DNA of 64,000 nt from Panopea generosa (lineage: Eukaryota; Mollusca; Bivalvia; Adapedonta; Hiatellidae): assembly GCA_029582155.1 (NCBI GenBank), contig CM055905.1, forward strand, positions 8,088,995 through 8,152,994. Reading direction: 5' to 3'. Numbering within the stretch: the first letter of the stretch is position 1; each line of letters starts with the position of its first letter. The notes beneath the pieces are model-generated. The model saw only the letters and a list, made by a program, of their open reading frames with translations. It was not told the origin of the DNA and made no database searches. Below are positions 31,197-44,142 of the stretch, one piece after another. The translations under genes were made by a program, and so were the position numbers.

Positions 31197-31263
31197 AAAG
31201 ATATCTAATTAAATGTGCTAAAGTAGTATTATATTACTTTGGCATGTTTAATTAGATATCTTT
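31197..31263. repeat. 67-bp palindrome (hairpin)
   Basis: Two 29-bp arms, 'aaagatatctaattaaa' inward on both strands, differ at three positions and enclose a 9-bp loop. It could be a collapsed miniature element. Confidence 0.85.
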
Positions 31264-31779
31264 ACTGTTCTTTTGGCCGTAAACTATATGAAAAACGATA
31301 AGACTACGAGATATATGCCAATTAGTCATGCCATGTATAATTTGATTGAAACACCTCTGGTGTGAAATCATGTTGAAAGTTTCTGTCACCTGCATTCTGA
31401 TTGGCTTACAACCGATAAAGGCGAAGCTTATGTATCTTGGTCATGTTTAGAACAATGATTGACATTTGCAGTGTCAATTAGTTTGTTTTTACAACAAATT
31501 GCAGTGGAGTGAAAATATAATACACAGGTTATTCTGATTGTGGGAGATTTTGACTCCCGTCCGGGAGTCGCAAGTTTTCTCTTTGATTTTGGGAGACTCA
31601 CGCACAATGCGGGAGAGTTCACATGTCTGAATATATCTAAAAGGGCTTTTCTAACTTAGGTTACGCACCCAGCTTAGACTACTAGTATTCCAGCTTAAAA
31701 TGGTAACATATTTTGTGATGTATTAAATGAGTCGCATGCTTTTATTTTGATTTCAGTTTGATCCGTTCTACAGGTTTAC

Positions 31780-31960
31780 ATGTAGTAAAAAACGTTTCAT
31801 CTTAGAAAGGGTTAGAATGATGATGCGAAGGTCGTTAAACAGTATTTAAGTGCTGTCTATTTTTAAAATGGGGATTTTGTTTCAAGTTTACCACTCTAAT
31901 TTAGATATCAATTTTGTTGCGCTTTTTGTGGATTTGACATAATAAGGCCCCCCCAAAAAA
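31780..31960 (-). repeat. partner of the dispersed repeat at 1880-1990
   Basis: 'cgaaggtcgttaaacagtat', 'taagtgctgtctat' and 'tttgtttcaagtttacc' are the reverse complement of the blocks near 1880-1990. Confidence 0.65.
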
Positions 31961-33264
31961 GTGTTTGTTTGGGGTAACATTTTTTTTAAACCTCTATGAA
32001 GTCGCTCAATTCGAATATTGCAGCGATTTCAAAACATATAGAATCAGAGACCATGATATATAATAGTAACTATTTTATTATTAAATACCAATAGCTTAAA
32101 TAAAAGTCTTCTTTGAAGATGTTGCCTTGCACAAAAACTCCAGTTTCTCAAAAGTTGCACTCTCGTCAAAAACTTTGAAAGTGCGCAATTCTGAAATTTA
32201 AAATACGTTTTCCCATTTTATTGATATATAAAAGCCATGGTTTGTAAAAATGTGCATTTCGCACATAGCAATACAAAAGTATCTCACTGCAGGGCTTTAC
32301 ACTTCAGTAGGCAGCCAGTCGGGACACCTGATTTTAAAATCTTATGTCTCTGTTCATATATACAATTTACAATTTTCACAAACTTTATAAGACAATAGTT
32401 CTGTAAAGTTTGTATGCCTTTCAGATTATGAATAATTTCTTCTCTTGAAAATCAATTCCTTAAATGCCTCTTTTTGTTTCATAACTGACCAAAACGCAAT
32501 TAAAACAAGTATAAAAATAAAGTTTGAGCTTACTCACTGCACAACATGGAAGCCATTTAATGCAGTGTGCGACATTTACTTTTTTATGATAATGGCCATG
32601 AACTTTTCAATTGTCATGGCCTCAGCTAAATTATCATGGCCCTAGCTATTTTTAATGAAAAACACTTAAAATTATTAGTTCCAACATTTTATTTCATCTG
32701 AGCTACATGTTTAGCATTACTTAGCATAATATTCATTGGAAAACAGAACTATGTTGTGTTCATTTTCCAAGAAGCTATTCTCTTTTAGCTGATAGCTAGA
32801 CTCATTTTAGAGTAATGTTACCTTAAAATTAAAGAAAATATTATTAAAACCTCACAGTGGTAACCTAAGAAAAATTAATTAAATTTCTCAAGTTATGTCA
32901 TCATTTATTTAGCATAATTTGTTTCATTCAAAATGTATATAATATAAATTTTCAAAAATATAATTTCTTTTTTCCATAACCTTTTAAATGTCTGTTAAAG
33001 AAAAATAAACAGTGCCTGGAACACCAAAAAGGGTGCCGTAAAAAGCATGGACCTGCCATTGTTTAAACTGATATTAGAAAGTCGCACATGCACAGCTCGA
33101 TACCTTATAAAACAAAATGGGACATTCAAAATAAAACATTTTTCAGAGTATATCATCTGTTCATTTTAAACAGTAGAATAAAATGACTCTTTTTTTTTTT
33201 TAAGTGTTTTACGATTTCTACATTTCATCGTAATATGCCAACAACCTAAAACCTGGTATATATC
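31961..33264. other. non-coding, nothing recognised
   Basis: AT-rich sequence without exons or clear repeats. Confidence 0.4.
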
Positions 33265-34461
33265 CAGGGCTCGAATTTAAGCACTCGCCACTCGCAAAAT
33301 GCGAGCTGTATTTTGAAAATGCGAGTTGAAATTACTTAAGCTGGCATTTTTTTGCGAGTGGATTTCAAGTTGAGAAAATTACTCAATATATTCATGTTAT
33401 TGATTTTTGAAAATAAACAAGTATTATCCTGGTAAAAATAACGAGTTCTTGTCAATTTTACACAATGTCTTTTGCTTCTCGCGCCAAATTACCCCCTAGC
33501 AGCACGATTACCAATTCCATGTATTAAATAGTTAATATGGGAAGACTGTGTCCAATTGTTTTTTTTATCTCGAGTTCATTCTGCAAAAAGGAAGTAAAGT
33601 TAAAACCCGTCAAGAACATAATGAATAGACTGCGTCTAGTTTTATCGATCGCGCACTCACTCTATAAAATAAAAGTAAAGTTGAAACCCGTCAAATTTAT
33701 TGTTTACATATTTTGTCAGCTGTTAATTGGCTGATAAAATAACATCCTTTTCTCCATTGAACCGGTGAATGGAAGCGAGACCCAACAAGAAAAAAGAGAA
33801 ATAATCCTTCCGTTAATACTGTAATGAAATGGAAGCGACAGCTCAATATCACACTGGGCTATAAACTTGACAATGACAAAATGGTGTGTCAATTGTAGAA
33901 ACCACGCGATCGACAGATCATCCGTAATAATTAAACTACGTATATTACTATGATATCACAACATTGACACATGTTAAACAATCGTCCTTGGCTAGATCTA
34001 GATCTAATTTTAAAACGAACGACCATTGGCTATGTTAATTCTATAAATAGAAATGCGTGTACGTCTCAATCTCAGTCTCTGTACACTTGTTATTGTTGAA
34101 TCCACGATTCATATTTTTGTTTAGTTAAAAATGTTTATTTATGATATATCATTGTATGCATTTATTTATGGTAGTATAATAAATAACAGACATTTTTATT
34201 TTTTAAGTACTGCTTTGAAATTGATATACCTTAACATATATAATAACTTTGATACCATTGTCTATAAAATAAATACAAGCTAATAATGCATATTAAATAA
34301 AACGCGGGCTTTGAAACAATTAATGTTGGGTTTATTTAGACATTTAGGACTACAAGTTTCTGCGAAAATTGGTTTGGCTAGTTGGTTTCAAATTTGGCCA
34401 GTTGAAATTTTAGGCACTGGCCAAAATTGCCAGTGCACAAAAAAGTTAAATTCTAGCCCTG
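33265..34461. mobile_element. 1.2-kb DNA element with CAGGGCT ends
   Basis: Left end CAGGGCTCGAATTTAA and right end, complemented, CAGGGCTAGAATTTAA are 16-bp inverted repeats with one mismatch. ATATC directly flanks both sides (33260-33264, 34462-34466) as a possible 5-bp target duplication. Termini of this kind occur in hAT-like elements, although hAT duplications are 8 bp. There is no transposase frame. Confidence 0.75.
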
Positions 34462-34989
34462 ATATCAGTGATTTTTTTGCAGCGTAAGTTTGTTTCCAAA
34501 GATGTTTTCTTCAAATTACAAAAAAAAATTGTCATGGCATGACACGTGAGCGTATATTACATATAAAATATCCTCAGTTTGTTGTTGAATAGGATTTTCA
34601 ACCAGCGATGTACTGAAAATATAGAGACTACTCTGGGAATTACAGGTATACCTCCGGAACACTCAACTTTCCAAAGTTGTTGTCCTGTCAAATAAAAAGG
34701 AGACAGTGGCCTAATTGTTTGGTAAAACGCTGTTTTCTGCATTATCATTGTCTTGTCTAAAAAAGACAAATTTCGGACTGACGAAAATGAAAAATTGCGG
34801 GGAAAAAATATATATGTATAGGGTCAGCACCATTTTGCTAGGTAGGGTTGGGTTACCTGAAACAAACACCGTTTTTTAGGCCTAACCTACTTGGATTATA
34901 TATATTAATGTTAATGAGATTCTTTTTATATATTTTGATAAATATTTCATTTTTTTAAGACATTTATAGCATTGTATACTGCTATATTC

Positions 34990-35180
34990 CCTTTAAAGAT
35001 CACTTGTCTCTCAGCATTGAGGTTGTAGGTAGAAACCTATCATTACCAAAAAGCTGTATGTGAGAAACTTGACCAGTTACTTACTGAACAGGTCTACCCA
35101 GTTTCATTCTAATGTCTTCCTCTAACATGCATACTGGATTCCATATATCACCTGTTTTGTGTTAAATTGGAATAAAAACC
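34990..35180 (+). mobile_element. SINE family B 3' part
   Basis: 'cttgtctctcagcattgagg', 'gagaaacttgaccagttact', 'gtctacccagtttcattcta', 'atgtcttcctc' and 'gtgttaaattggaataaaaa' follow the family order. The minisatellite starts immediately at its tail. Confidence 0.7.
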
Positions 35181-36740
35181 CACTCATTTACAGCTTGCCA
35201 TGCTTACACTCATTTACAGCTTGACATGCTTACACTCCATTTACAGCTTGCCATGCTTACACTCTCCATTTACAGCTTGCCATGCTTACACTCATTTACA
35301 GCTTGACATGCTTACACTCTCCATTTACAGCTTGCCATGCTTACACTCTCCATTTACAGCTTGCCATGCTTACACTCTCCATTTACAGCTTGTCATGCTT
35401 ACACTCTCAATTTACAGCTTGCCATGCTTACACTCTCCACTCATTTACAGCTTGCCATGCTTACACTCTCCACTCATTTACAGCTTGCCATGCTTACACT
35501 CTCCATTTACAGCTTGCCATACTTACACTCTCCATTACAGCTTGTCATGCTTACACTCTCCATATCCAGCTTGTCATGCTTACACTCTCCACTCATTTAC
35601 AGCTTGCCATGCTTACATTCTCCATATACAGCTTGCCATGCTTACATTCTCCATTTACAGCTTGTCATGCTTACACTCTCCACTCATTTACAGCTTGCCA
35701 TGCTTACATTCTCCATTTACAGCTTGCCATGCTTACACTCTCCATTTACAGCTTGTCATGCTTACACTCTCCATATCCAGCTTGCCATGCTTACACTCTC
35801 CACTCATTTACAGCTTGCCATGCTTACATTCTCCATATACAGCTTGCCATGCATACACTCTCCATATACAGCTTGCCATGCTTACACTCTCCACTCATTT
35901 AGAGCTTGCCATGCTTACATTCTCCATTTACAGCTTGTCATGCTTACACTCCATTTACAGCTTGCCATGCTTACACTCTCCATTACAGCTTGCCATGCTT
36001 ATACTCTCCACTAATTTACAGCATGCCATGCTTACACTCCCCATATACAGTTTGCCATGCTTACACTCTCCACTCTTCTACAGCTTGCCATGCTTACATT
36101 CTCCATATACAGCTTGATATGCTTACACTCTCCATATACAGCTTGATATGCTTACACTCTCCATATACAGCTTGATATGCTTACACTCTCCACTAATTTA
36201 CAGCTTGCCATGCTTATACTCTCCACTAATTTACAGCATGCCATGCTTGCACACTCCACTCTTTTACAGCTTGCCATGCTTACATTCTCCATTTTCAGCT
36301 TACCATGCTTACCCTCTCCACTCATTCACAATTTGTCATGCTTACACTCTCCACTCATGTACAGCTTGCCATGCTTGCACTCTCCATTTACACCTTGCCA
36401 TGCTTACACTCCCCACTTGTGTACTGCTTGCCATGCTTGCACTCTCCATTTACAGCTTGCCATGCTTGCACTCTTCATTTACAGCTTGCCATGCTTACAC
36501 TCTCCATTTTCAGCTTGCCATGCTTACACACTTCATTTACAGTTTGCCATGCTTACACTTTCCATTTACAGCTTGCCATGCTTACACTTTCCATTTTCAG
36601 CTTGCCATACTTACACTCTCCATTTACAGCTTGCCATGCTTACACTCCATTTTCAGCTTGCCATGCTTACACTCTTCATTTGCAGTTTGCCATGCTTACA
36701 CTCTCCATTTACAGCTTGCCATGCTTACACTTTTCATTTC
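35181..36740. repeat. 29-bp minisatellite, about 52 copies
   Basis: Unit of the type 'cagcttgccatgcttacactctccattta', with 25- and 33-bp variants ('ctccactcatttacag'). Stops are absent from the unit in plus-strand frames, so open frames of up to 305 codons appear, all reading the same repeat in rotating frames. This is not a gene. Confidence 0.97.
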
Positions 36741-37512
36741 AAATTTTAGATTTATTATAAGATCTTATGTGGACTTGTTCATTTCTATTTGTTAAAGTTG
36801 CAGAAGGTAAGTCCATGATGGAGTGTTCCAACTTACAATATGAAAATGAATCCTACCTCAGTCATTTTAAAATGGAAAACAGATTCATACCTCGGTTATG
36901 ATTTTCAAACATGTTAGAGAAGAATCAAAGAATCACTGACATGTATCTGTTGTGGTTTCTAGCTTACCTCTCTGAAAATTTACAAGAACCTGGAGGATTA
37001 GTGGCCAAAAAAAACGTATTATGATAATTATGTTAACGGAGTTTAACAAGATTATTTAAAATGTATGTGAGTTACGTAATTTCTTGACAAACTTTTAAGC
37101 CAAATAACTTTGTTTTTTTAATGTTATGTTTAAATTTTAAAGTGTGCCCAATCCATGTTACAAGTTGGCGTATTCTAGAGGAGCAATTGTAAATATGGAT
37201 TTAAGGAAACGTGCTGTAGTTTCATATATTGTTATATGCAATAAGTAATGCAAAAGAACTTTGATGTTGAAAAATATCTGATTTTTCATCACAATTTGGA
37301 ATTAATTATTTTAGATGTACCGGTAGCCATATATGTTATTTGTTTGGTGTTGTTTTTTTTTGTGAAAAGTGATAATTTGTATTTATATGGACGTTTATAT
37401 TTGTTCATTCGTTTATATACTTGAAGTGAGCATTTCTTAAAAGTGCTTATTTGTTTATTTTGTAGCTCACTTTTCTGAACCAATGACCCAATATGGTCTT
37501 TGTTGCACATTT
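36741..37512. other. non-coding, nothing recognised
   Basis: AT-rich flank between the minisatellite and the next element. Confidence 0.4.
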
Positions 37513-38085
37513 ATGAGGTGTGTTAAAAAATATGTAGACTTGTAATATTTTCAACATTTAATATAGGAAAACAATACTTATATTGCCGTAACTGGAAATA
37601 TTTCCTTTATGTAATTGCCAAATTTCGTATTGGTATTGAATACCATTATGTAGCAACAGGGCTAAAAAATATGCATGTGATTAAAACCTGGAGCAGTCCG
37701 ATGACATCAGTGACAAGTATTTGCACAATGTTTAGTTTCAAACTCAATGTATCATTGCACAATTTAAGGAAGAGCGATATAGAAATGAGTATGATAAATG
37801 GGTGAAAAGACATGTATGAAATGCTCCCCAGGAGCCCAGTGGTACTTGGACAAGATGTGCTTTAATCAGTTAAATGTCATGCAAAGATTTAACATTGTTG
37901 ATGTCATCGGACTGCTCCAGGTCACCATACCATGAATATTTTCTAGCACTGTTGCTACATAACCGTATTCAATATAGATATGAAATTTCTATGAAAGAAA
38001 TACTACTTTTTATGGCCGTACAGTTTTTATTTTTGTGCTATATTTAATGTTGAAAATATTACATCTTCACGTATGTTCACCTCGC
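37513..38085. mobile_element. 0.57-kb element with long terminal inverted repeats, copy 1
   Basis: The left arm 'gaggtgtgttaaaaaatatg', 'taatattttcaacatttaat', 'gtagcaacagggctaaaaaa' and 'ctggagcagtccgatgacat' is mirrored by the right arm, so each arm is roughly 200 bp. The terminal pattern AGGTGT-x-TTAAAAA resembles mariner-type ends (inference). There is no transposase frame. Confidence 0.8.
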
Positions 38086-38089
38086 ACAT

Positions 38090-38170
38090 CTTTATGCCCC
38101 CTTCCTTTTGAAGAGTTCATGAAAGGGCATTAAATGTTATCCCTGTCTGTCCATACACACAACTGGACAG
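38090..38170 (+). repeat. dispersed repeat family F 5' fragment
   Basis: 'tttatgcccccttcctttt' and 'aaatgttatccctgtctgtc' match the starts of F copies at 9200 and 25850. The 3' part ('ttggtttccgatcaatagca', 'gacacatttctagt') is at 38695-38780, with a SINE D in between. Confidence 0.6.
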
Positions 38171-38344
38171 TGTCTTGGGCTTAGGGTTAGTATTTTTTTT
38201 TTTGACGTTTGAAAAAGAATGCTTTTATTTTGTTGATATATCTGCTTAAATTAGCCACACAAATAATCAGCTGGACACATAGAAGCCGGCTAAACACCTG
38301 TTTGTTAGAACGTCTGTTCGTCCGTCCGCACACAAATGAATATT

Positions 38345-38645
38345 TAAGTGTATAGGGATACAGCAGCTTGATTTAGTGCATCGGATTTTCATGTGGATGG
38401 TCGTTGGTCAAACCAAACGACTACAAAAAATGGTACCAGAAGCTCAACATTTAGAGTATAGTTCGCGGTCTGGTCGTCCCAGTGTCAGTAAAATGTGATT
38501 GAGTGGGTATCATACCATGTGTCTGGCACGAAACTTCAGTGTGGCAGCACTCAGAATACTGTCTAGAGTAGACAATATTGCGATATGACTGAAAAATTGT
38601 TGAAAGCAGTGCTAAACACCATTCAAGTGTCTAGGATTTAAGGTT
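38345..38645 (+). mobile_element. SINE family D copy
   Basis: 'tgcatcggattttcatgtgg', 'aaaaaatggtaccagaagct', 'gattgagtgggtatcatacc', 'atgtgtctggcacgaaactt', 'cagtgtggca' and 'gactgaaaaattgttgaaag' match 63721-63990 in order. Confidence 0.75.
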
Positions 38646-38912
38646 GGCACTATTTTTGACAGTTTAAAAACAGTTCAACACTTAAAAAATAGTTTTATAT
38701 TGATAAAATGTAATGTGTTGCTAAAGTTGGTTTCCGATCAATAGCAGGGGCGTTCATATGTACAGACACATTTCTAGTTATATGGAGTTGTGATATTGAT
38801 TGGGAGAGTTCTTTATTCAATCTCAAAATGATCGGTTAAGCTAAGTCCCCTGGCGTGAATATCAAATACATTATGTAGATACCAGTTTCTTGGTAGATGT
38901 TGTTTTTTTAGC

Positions 38913-39190
38913 CAGGCCCAATTAGCTCAGTCGGTTACAGGTCTGACTATCAATCCAGGGGTCATGAGTTTGAAACCCCCGACTGGCAACAGTCTCCGTG
39001 ATGATTGTTATATATACGACATTGTGTTTCATTATCATTAGTCTCACCCCTGATTCAAGTGGGAAAGTTATCAGTTTCTTACGAAGATGGGGTGTGCTCG
39101 AGTACTGGTTAACCTTTCAGGATCCCAGGAAACAGTGGTTAGGATTGAGCCCTCGATGGCATAAAAATGAGCTAAATATTCAATTAATCA
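38913..39190 (+). mobile_element. SINE family A copy
   Basis: Head 'aattagctcagtcggttaca', B-box 'atgagtttgaaaccc', full body with 'gtctccgtgatgattgttat', 'aagtgggaaagttatcagtt', 'gagtactggttaacctttca' and 'gatggcataaaaatgagc'. Confidence 0.88.
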
Positions 39191-40510
39191 TAGAAAGCTT
39201 TAACCTGATGGTTCTAGGTACATGCTTCTCCACGGCCATTTAAGCACAGGGGCACCCCAGCGCTTGACTATCAGAAATGGTATTCCCCTTGCTTTGAATT
39301 CTCTTAACAAAATTTTGCAAAAGCTAACTTTCCTCTAAGTCATTTTCTTTCTTTGCATATCTTTTTCTCATCTTAATGCCTTAAATGAAACATACTGAAT
39401 GTGATGACTTTAACTAATTAATACAAGTTTTACTAATGAAATATTTTTCAATGAGTGCCGCACACAGTGCTTGAAAATGTGTTAAAGGTGTTTACGCGCT
39501 CTTACCCCAGCGCTTGCTTTCCATCCTGTGGAGAACCCTGAGGTAAGAAGAGTATCACATGGTTCTCTACCATAAAGGGAACTCAAGGGGATATGTGAGA
39601 TAACTGTATCTGGATCTCAGGCAGTATTATTGCCGTTTATACTTTGAAATTTGATTAAAAAATTTATAGAAAAAAGTTTCTCATAAAATACTATTGGAAT
39701 TTATAAAAAATAAATGAGTGTTCAGTATTAAAGAAAAAAATTGTAGGGACAAACGCCATAAACTGTTAAGTGGGTAAAACTTGGCCACTTTTGCCAGAAG
39801 TCACGGGTTTGATCCAACGTACAAATTGACAGCCTCTCAAAAACTTGGTACTGGTTCTACCAGTAAACAGACTTTTATTATATATTTATATAGACTCTGA
39901 GCTTTCATCCTTAGTGAGCTTAAAAATATATTACACCATTAGTAAAAATAAAATCTAAATAGTTTCTTTGTAAAATGTCTTTCAAGAACTTGTGATATCT
40001 ACATTGTATTTTATTTTGTGTCATTGTATAAATAGATGTTACCTTTTGTTGTTCTGTTTTCTGTGCTTTATTTTTGCACAAAAAAAATCACAAAATGATG
40101 TATATTTGTATATAAAATAAATAAAAAAAGGTTGGCATATAATGCCTGCAATAATATTTGTATATGGAAGTCGATTTTTAGGATGTTTGTTGTTATTGTA
40201 TATTGAGATTAAGCCTGGAATTATTTTTTCTTGTTGATGTCATATTTCCCTCTTGTGTTGGTACACAATAAAATCCCTAATTAAAATTAATTTTGTTAAA
40301 ATCTGCAGAAATCTGCAAGATGTAGCCAATGTTTAACATAATTTTTTAAAAATTTGCTTCATTCGGATGTCAAAATAAGTATTAGATAGCAGTGAAAATA
40401 GAAAGAATATGCATATTAGAGTAAGGAATGTTACAGCATTATGGGTAGCATATAAACAAAACTTGTGGATAGGCTTTAAATAGTGGCGTGGTCAATATTC
40501 TACCAGGAAT
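39191..40510. other. non-coding, with a small SINE C fragment
   Basis: 39795-39875 carries 'cacgggtttgatcc' and 'cttggtactggttctacc' as in family C. Otherwise nothing is seen. Confidence 0.45.
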
Positions 40511-41115
40511 ATGAGGTATGTTAAAAATATGTGGACTTTAGTAATATTTTCAACATTTAATACAGTGCATAAATAAAAATTATAATGCCATAAAAATAAT
40601 TCTTCTATGCAATTGCCAAATTTCATATTGATATTGAATACCGTTATATGGCAACAGCGCTAGAAAATATGCTTGTAATAGATACCAAGAACAGTTGTAT
40701 GACGTCGAAGATGGTGGTATTAGCACAATGTTGAACCGGTTAAATATATATGAACTTCAGGTTTCAAACACATTATATCAATTGCACAGTTCATGGAAGA
40801 TTGATATGAAGATATGTATGACAAATACTCAACTAGGTGAAAAGACACGTATGAAGTTCATCCAAGAGCCTGGTAGGTACTTTAACAACATCACATTTGA
40901 ATGGTTAAACGTCATGCAAAAGATTGTCATCGGGCTGCTCCAGGTAGCTGTTACATGTATATGTTCTAGCACTGTTGCTTACATAACCATATTCAATACA
41001 GACAAGAAATTTTTGCAATTTTGGAAATATCACTTTTTATAGCAATATGATTTTTATACATGTGCTATATTAAATGTTGGAATGTTACAAAAGTCCACAT
41101 ATTTTATGAACACTT
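40511..41115. mobile_element. 0.6-kb long-inverted-repeat element, copy 2
   Basis: 'gaggtatgttaaaaatatgt', 'gtaatattttcaacatttaa', 'ggcaacagcgctagaaaata', then the mirrored 'gggctgctccaggta', 'tctagcactgttgctt' and 'taaatgttggaatgttacaa' match copy 1. A 115-codon frame across the middle (40695-41042) is by chance. Confidence 0.78.
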
Positions 41116-43927
41116 GTTTGTGTTTTGTACTTGAGCATGATACTTAATCAACATTAGCCTAGAATTTTTTTTGCCATATATAAATTTAAACCTGATTGAC
41201 AGATATAAAATTAAATACTTTATACATTTCACATTTGTATAGTTTGCATTTGAATTGAAATTTGCAACACAATCTGTAAAGGCAAATACTGCATATCTGA
41301 TTTTTTAAAAACTTTTCATGCTTTTATGATATAGATGGGTATGTGGTGGCTATCACATTATTGTGATGTGTGTGTTGTTGTTTTTTTGTTTGAGTTTAAT
41401 TTATTATCCCTGACACAAAAAAACTTGGACTTGAGGCTAGTCGCATAATGGCAGTTATAATTAATCCTCATTTTAACTCGCATTTTGCTTAATTTAATGC
41501 TCATTTTAGCCCGTCTTTTTGAAAAGGGTGAAGAGCTGTTGTCATGACTCTGGTACCTTGTCGTCTGCTGGTTAAAATTTGATGTTTAGCTCAGTTTTTT
41601 CGTCTCTTTCTGTTCACTATTGTGGTTAAATTATCAACCCCTGTGTGGTTCCAGGGAGCCATGAGTGATGGCAATAATAGAATCACTGTGGCTTATGCAT
41701 GTCGTAGGAAGCGACAAATTGAGTAATATGATAGAATTTGCTGAAACTCTGCAGTTCTGCAGGTATCAAGGTTCTAGGTTCATTCTGCATATTCATTTGT
41801 TTATGTATTTTTTTTAATCTGTATGTTAATTTGTTATTTTTGTAAATGAAGAGTGAACCTGGAATCTTCATTCCTGTTGGCGTTGAATAACCTATAATGT
41901 GTTGGTACGCCGTAAAACCCTATTTATTCATTCTCTCTTTCTGAACAAACTAGCTATGTTTTAGTGACTAAGCTTCATAAACACATTCATATCATGTTGT
42001 ACAATAATGTATATAATAATTAACTAAGTAACCTAATTTCCACATTTTGGGCTCTAACAGTTTTTTGTGTAGCTCTGGTTTGGAATTATTTTTTTTATAT
42101 CTAATTTGTTTTTAAGTAATAGGTATTGATTCTGTACACTGATCACTATCATTAAAAAAAAAAAAGGTTACATCACTGACCTTGACTTTCATAATTAATA
42201 CTTGCATTGGCAGGTTAAAGGTTTATGTTTAGCTCAGCTTTTTCTCCCTTTCTGATCAAACTACCGATGTTTTAGTGACTAAACTTATCATTATACAAGC
42301 AGTGTTTATTGTAACTTACTTAAATTTCCATACTTTACCTTCTTAAACCTTAGATTAAAGTTTTTTTTGTTAAGCTCGGGCTCAAATTTTCTTTTAAATC
42401 TATTTTATTTTTCAGTAACAAGTACTGATTATTGTGACTAAACTGAATAAACACATTTATATCGTGTTATACAATCAATGTATATATATATAGCTAAGTT
42501 ACCTAAGTTTCTATACTTTAGGCTCAAAAACCTTAGGTTAAGTTGGACTTTAGAAAGACAAGCGTCTGCACCTGCTTGTGGTAATCTTGGTTATTTGAAC
42601 GGCATTATTGATGTATTTTGAAAACATTGTCATGTTTAAATTGTGATTAAGAATTTTTGATGCATGGAAAATTTGAGTATGAATACATGATTTCGGATGT
42701 CTACTTTCACTTTGTCAACAGTGAACAGTTCACTGACCAGAAAAAAATCTCTTGGATGACACAAGAACCCTACTTTTCTCATTATATTTTTGTAGTACAG
42801 AGCCTGGCAAACAATAAAATCTAAGTTTCAGTTCTTGCATTAAGGTCGCAAATACCAATGTTGGGCTTGCACATTAAATGGGGTACTGTCTGTGCATCCG
42901 TAAGTTTTCCCCGAGAACAACTCCAAAACCATTTAAGGTAACATCACGAAACTTTGTAAACATGTCAACAAAATAGTCTAGCCTTTTGCTATTGGTGAGT
43001 TTTTATTTAAAATATTTTTTGTAACCTAAGGGAAACTAATAGTTAAATTACTAATTTGCATGAAGCGCAACTCCAAAACCTTTTGAAGTAACTTAATGAA
43101 ATGACTACACATTTCAACCTAGAGGTCTTGTAATGCATTTTGGTATGGGGTGGGGGGGGGGGGGGGGGGGTCAATATTTTTTTTCATGGAAACAAATAGC
43201 TTAAATTGCCAAATTCTTTGTACACGTGTCAACATTGCGATCAAGTAGTGCCTTATGCTGTGAGAGAGTTCAATTTCAATTTTTATTTCCATGGAAACAT
43301 TAACCAAAATTTTAACTTCACACTTTCAAGAGCATAAATCCAAAACCGTTCAATATAAACTAATGAAAATTTGAACAACACATGTCAGCCTAGTGGTGTA
43401 ATAGTGCTTTATACTATGAGTTCATTTTCAGAATTTGTTCTCAGTGTCACCATGGAAGTTTCGGAACATCTGTAGGTAAAATACCTCATGTTGGTACCCA
43501 TATTGTGGGGTGATATAATATTGATGTCAACATTTTCATGTTGGAACTTCCATGTGTTATGTGATTTTGCTGATAATTATACAATCTGTGTACATGTTGT
43601 TTTTTTATTGCCTCGTGATTTAAAAGTCTGGTTTGTCATTCACCTTTACTGGAAAATAAAGCGTGCCAGAATTATGTTATTTATATATCATAGAGTCACT
43701 TGTAGATCGCGTGACCTTTGGCGTTATACACAGCTGTTGTTTTTTAAAAAAATAGATCTCTTTAATGTTTTCTTAATATTCAATTAATTTTGATTTGTAT
43801 TTCTTTGATGAATATCTGGACGACTACAAGTGCTAGCGGATGCCTGCACTGTTTTGTCAAAATCTGTTTGGTATATATAACTTAATTCATGAATCTTATA
43901 TTAAATGTGTAGGATTGCGGTGTTGTA
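41116..43927. other. non-coding with diverged tandem repeats
   Basis: No gene is seen. 41640-41930 contains a family B-like tail ('aacctataatgtgttggtac'). 41930-42545 has three diverged units around 'tgttttagtgactaarctt' and 'aacacattyatatcrtgtt'. 42905-43450 has three diverged units around 'aactccaaaacc'. A poly-G run is at 43151-43170. Confidence 0.55.
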
Positions 43928-44142
43928 GGATCCTCCGTGGCCGAGTGGTCTAAGACGCTGTTTGAAGATCACTCGCTGCTAAAAGGTTCGAGTCCTAGGC
44001 TCGCTCCTTTTATGTGAAAAAGTTTGCCAGTAACTTGCGGAAGGACAGCGGTTCTACTCGCATTCATTCTGAGGTCTTCCTCCACGAATAAAACTGGATA
44101 TGCCATTTATAACCTGAAATGTGTTAAAAATGGTGTTGCCTT
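43928..44142 (+). mobile_element. SINE family B copy, best preserved
   Basis: Head 'tcctccgtggccgagtggtc', 'taagacgctg', B-box 'aaggttcgagtcc', body 'aaagtttgccagtaacttgc', 'ggaaggacagcggttctact' and tail 'gaaatgtgttaaaaatggtg'. The head resembles a Ser- or Leu-type tRNA (long variable arm region). Confidence 0.88.

Noticed and set aside
35200..36117. 305-codon open frame and its overlapping neighbours
   Set aside because: They read one 29-bp minisatellite in rotating frames; length and composition follow from the repeat.
35181..36740. CRISPR array
   Set aside because: The repeat is head-to-tail without unique spacers, and the window is clearly eukaryotic.
40695..41042. 115-codon frame
   Set aside because: Lies across a long-inverted-repeat element; the sister copy at 37513 has no equivalent frame.
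43928..44000. Ser/Leu tRNA gene
   Set aside because: It is the head of a family B SINE with body and tail following.
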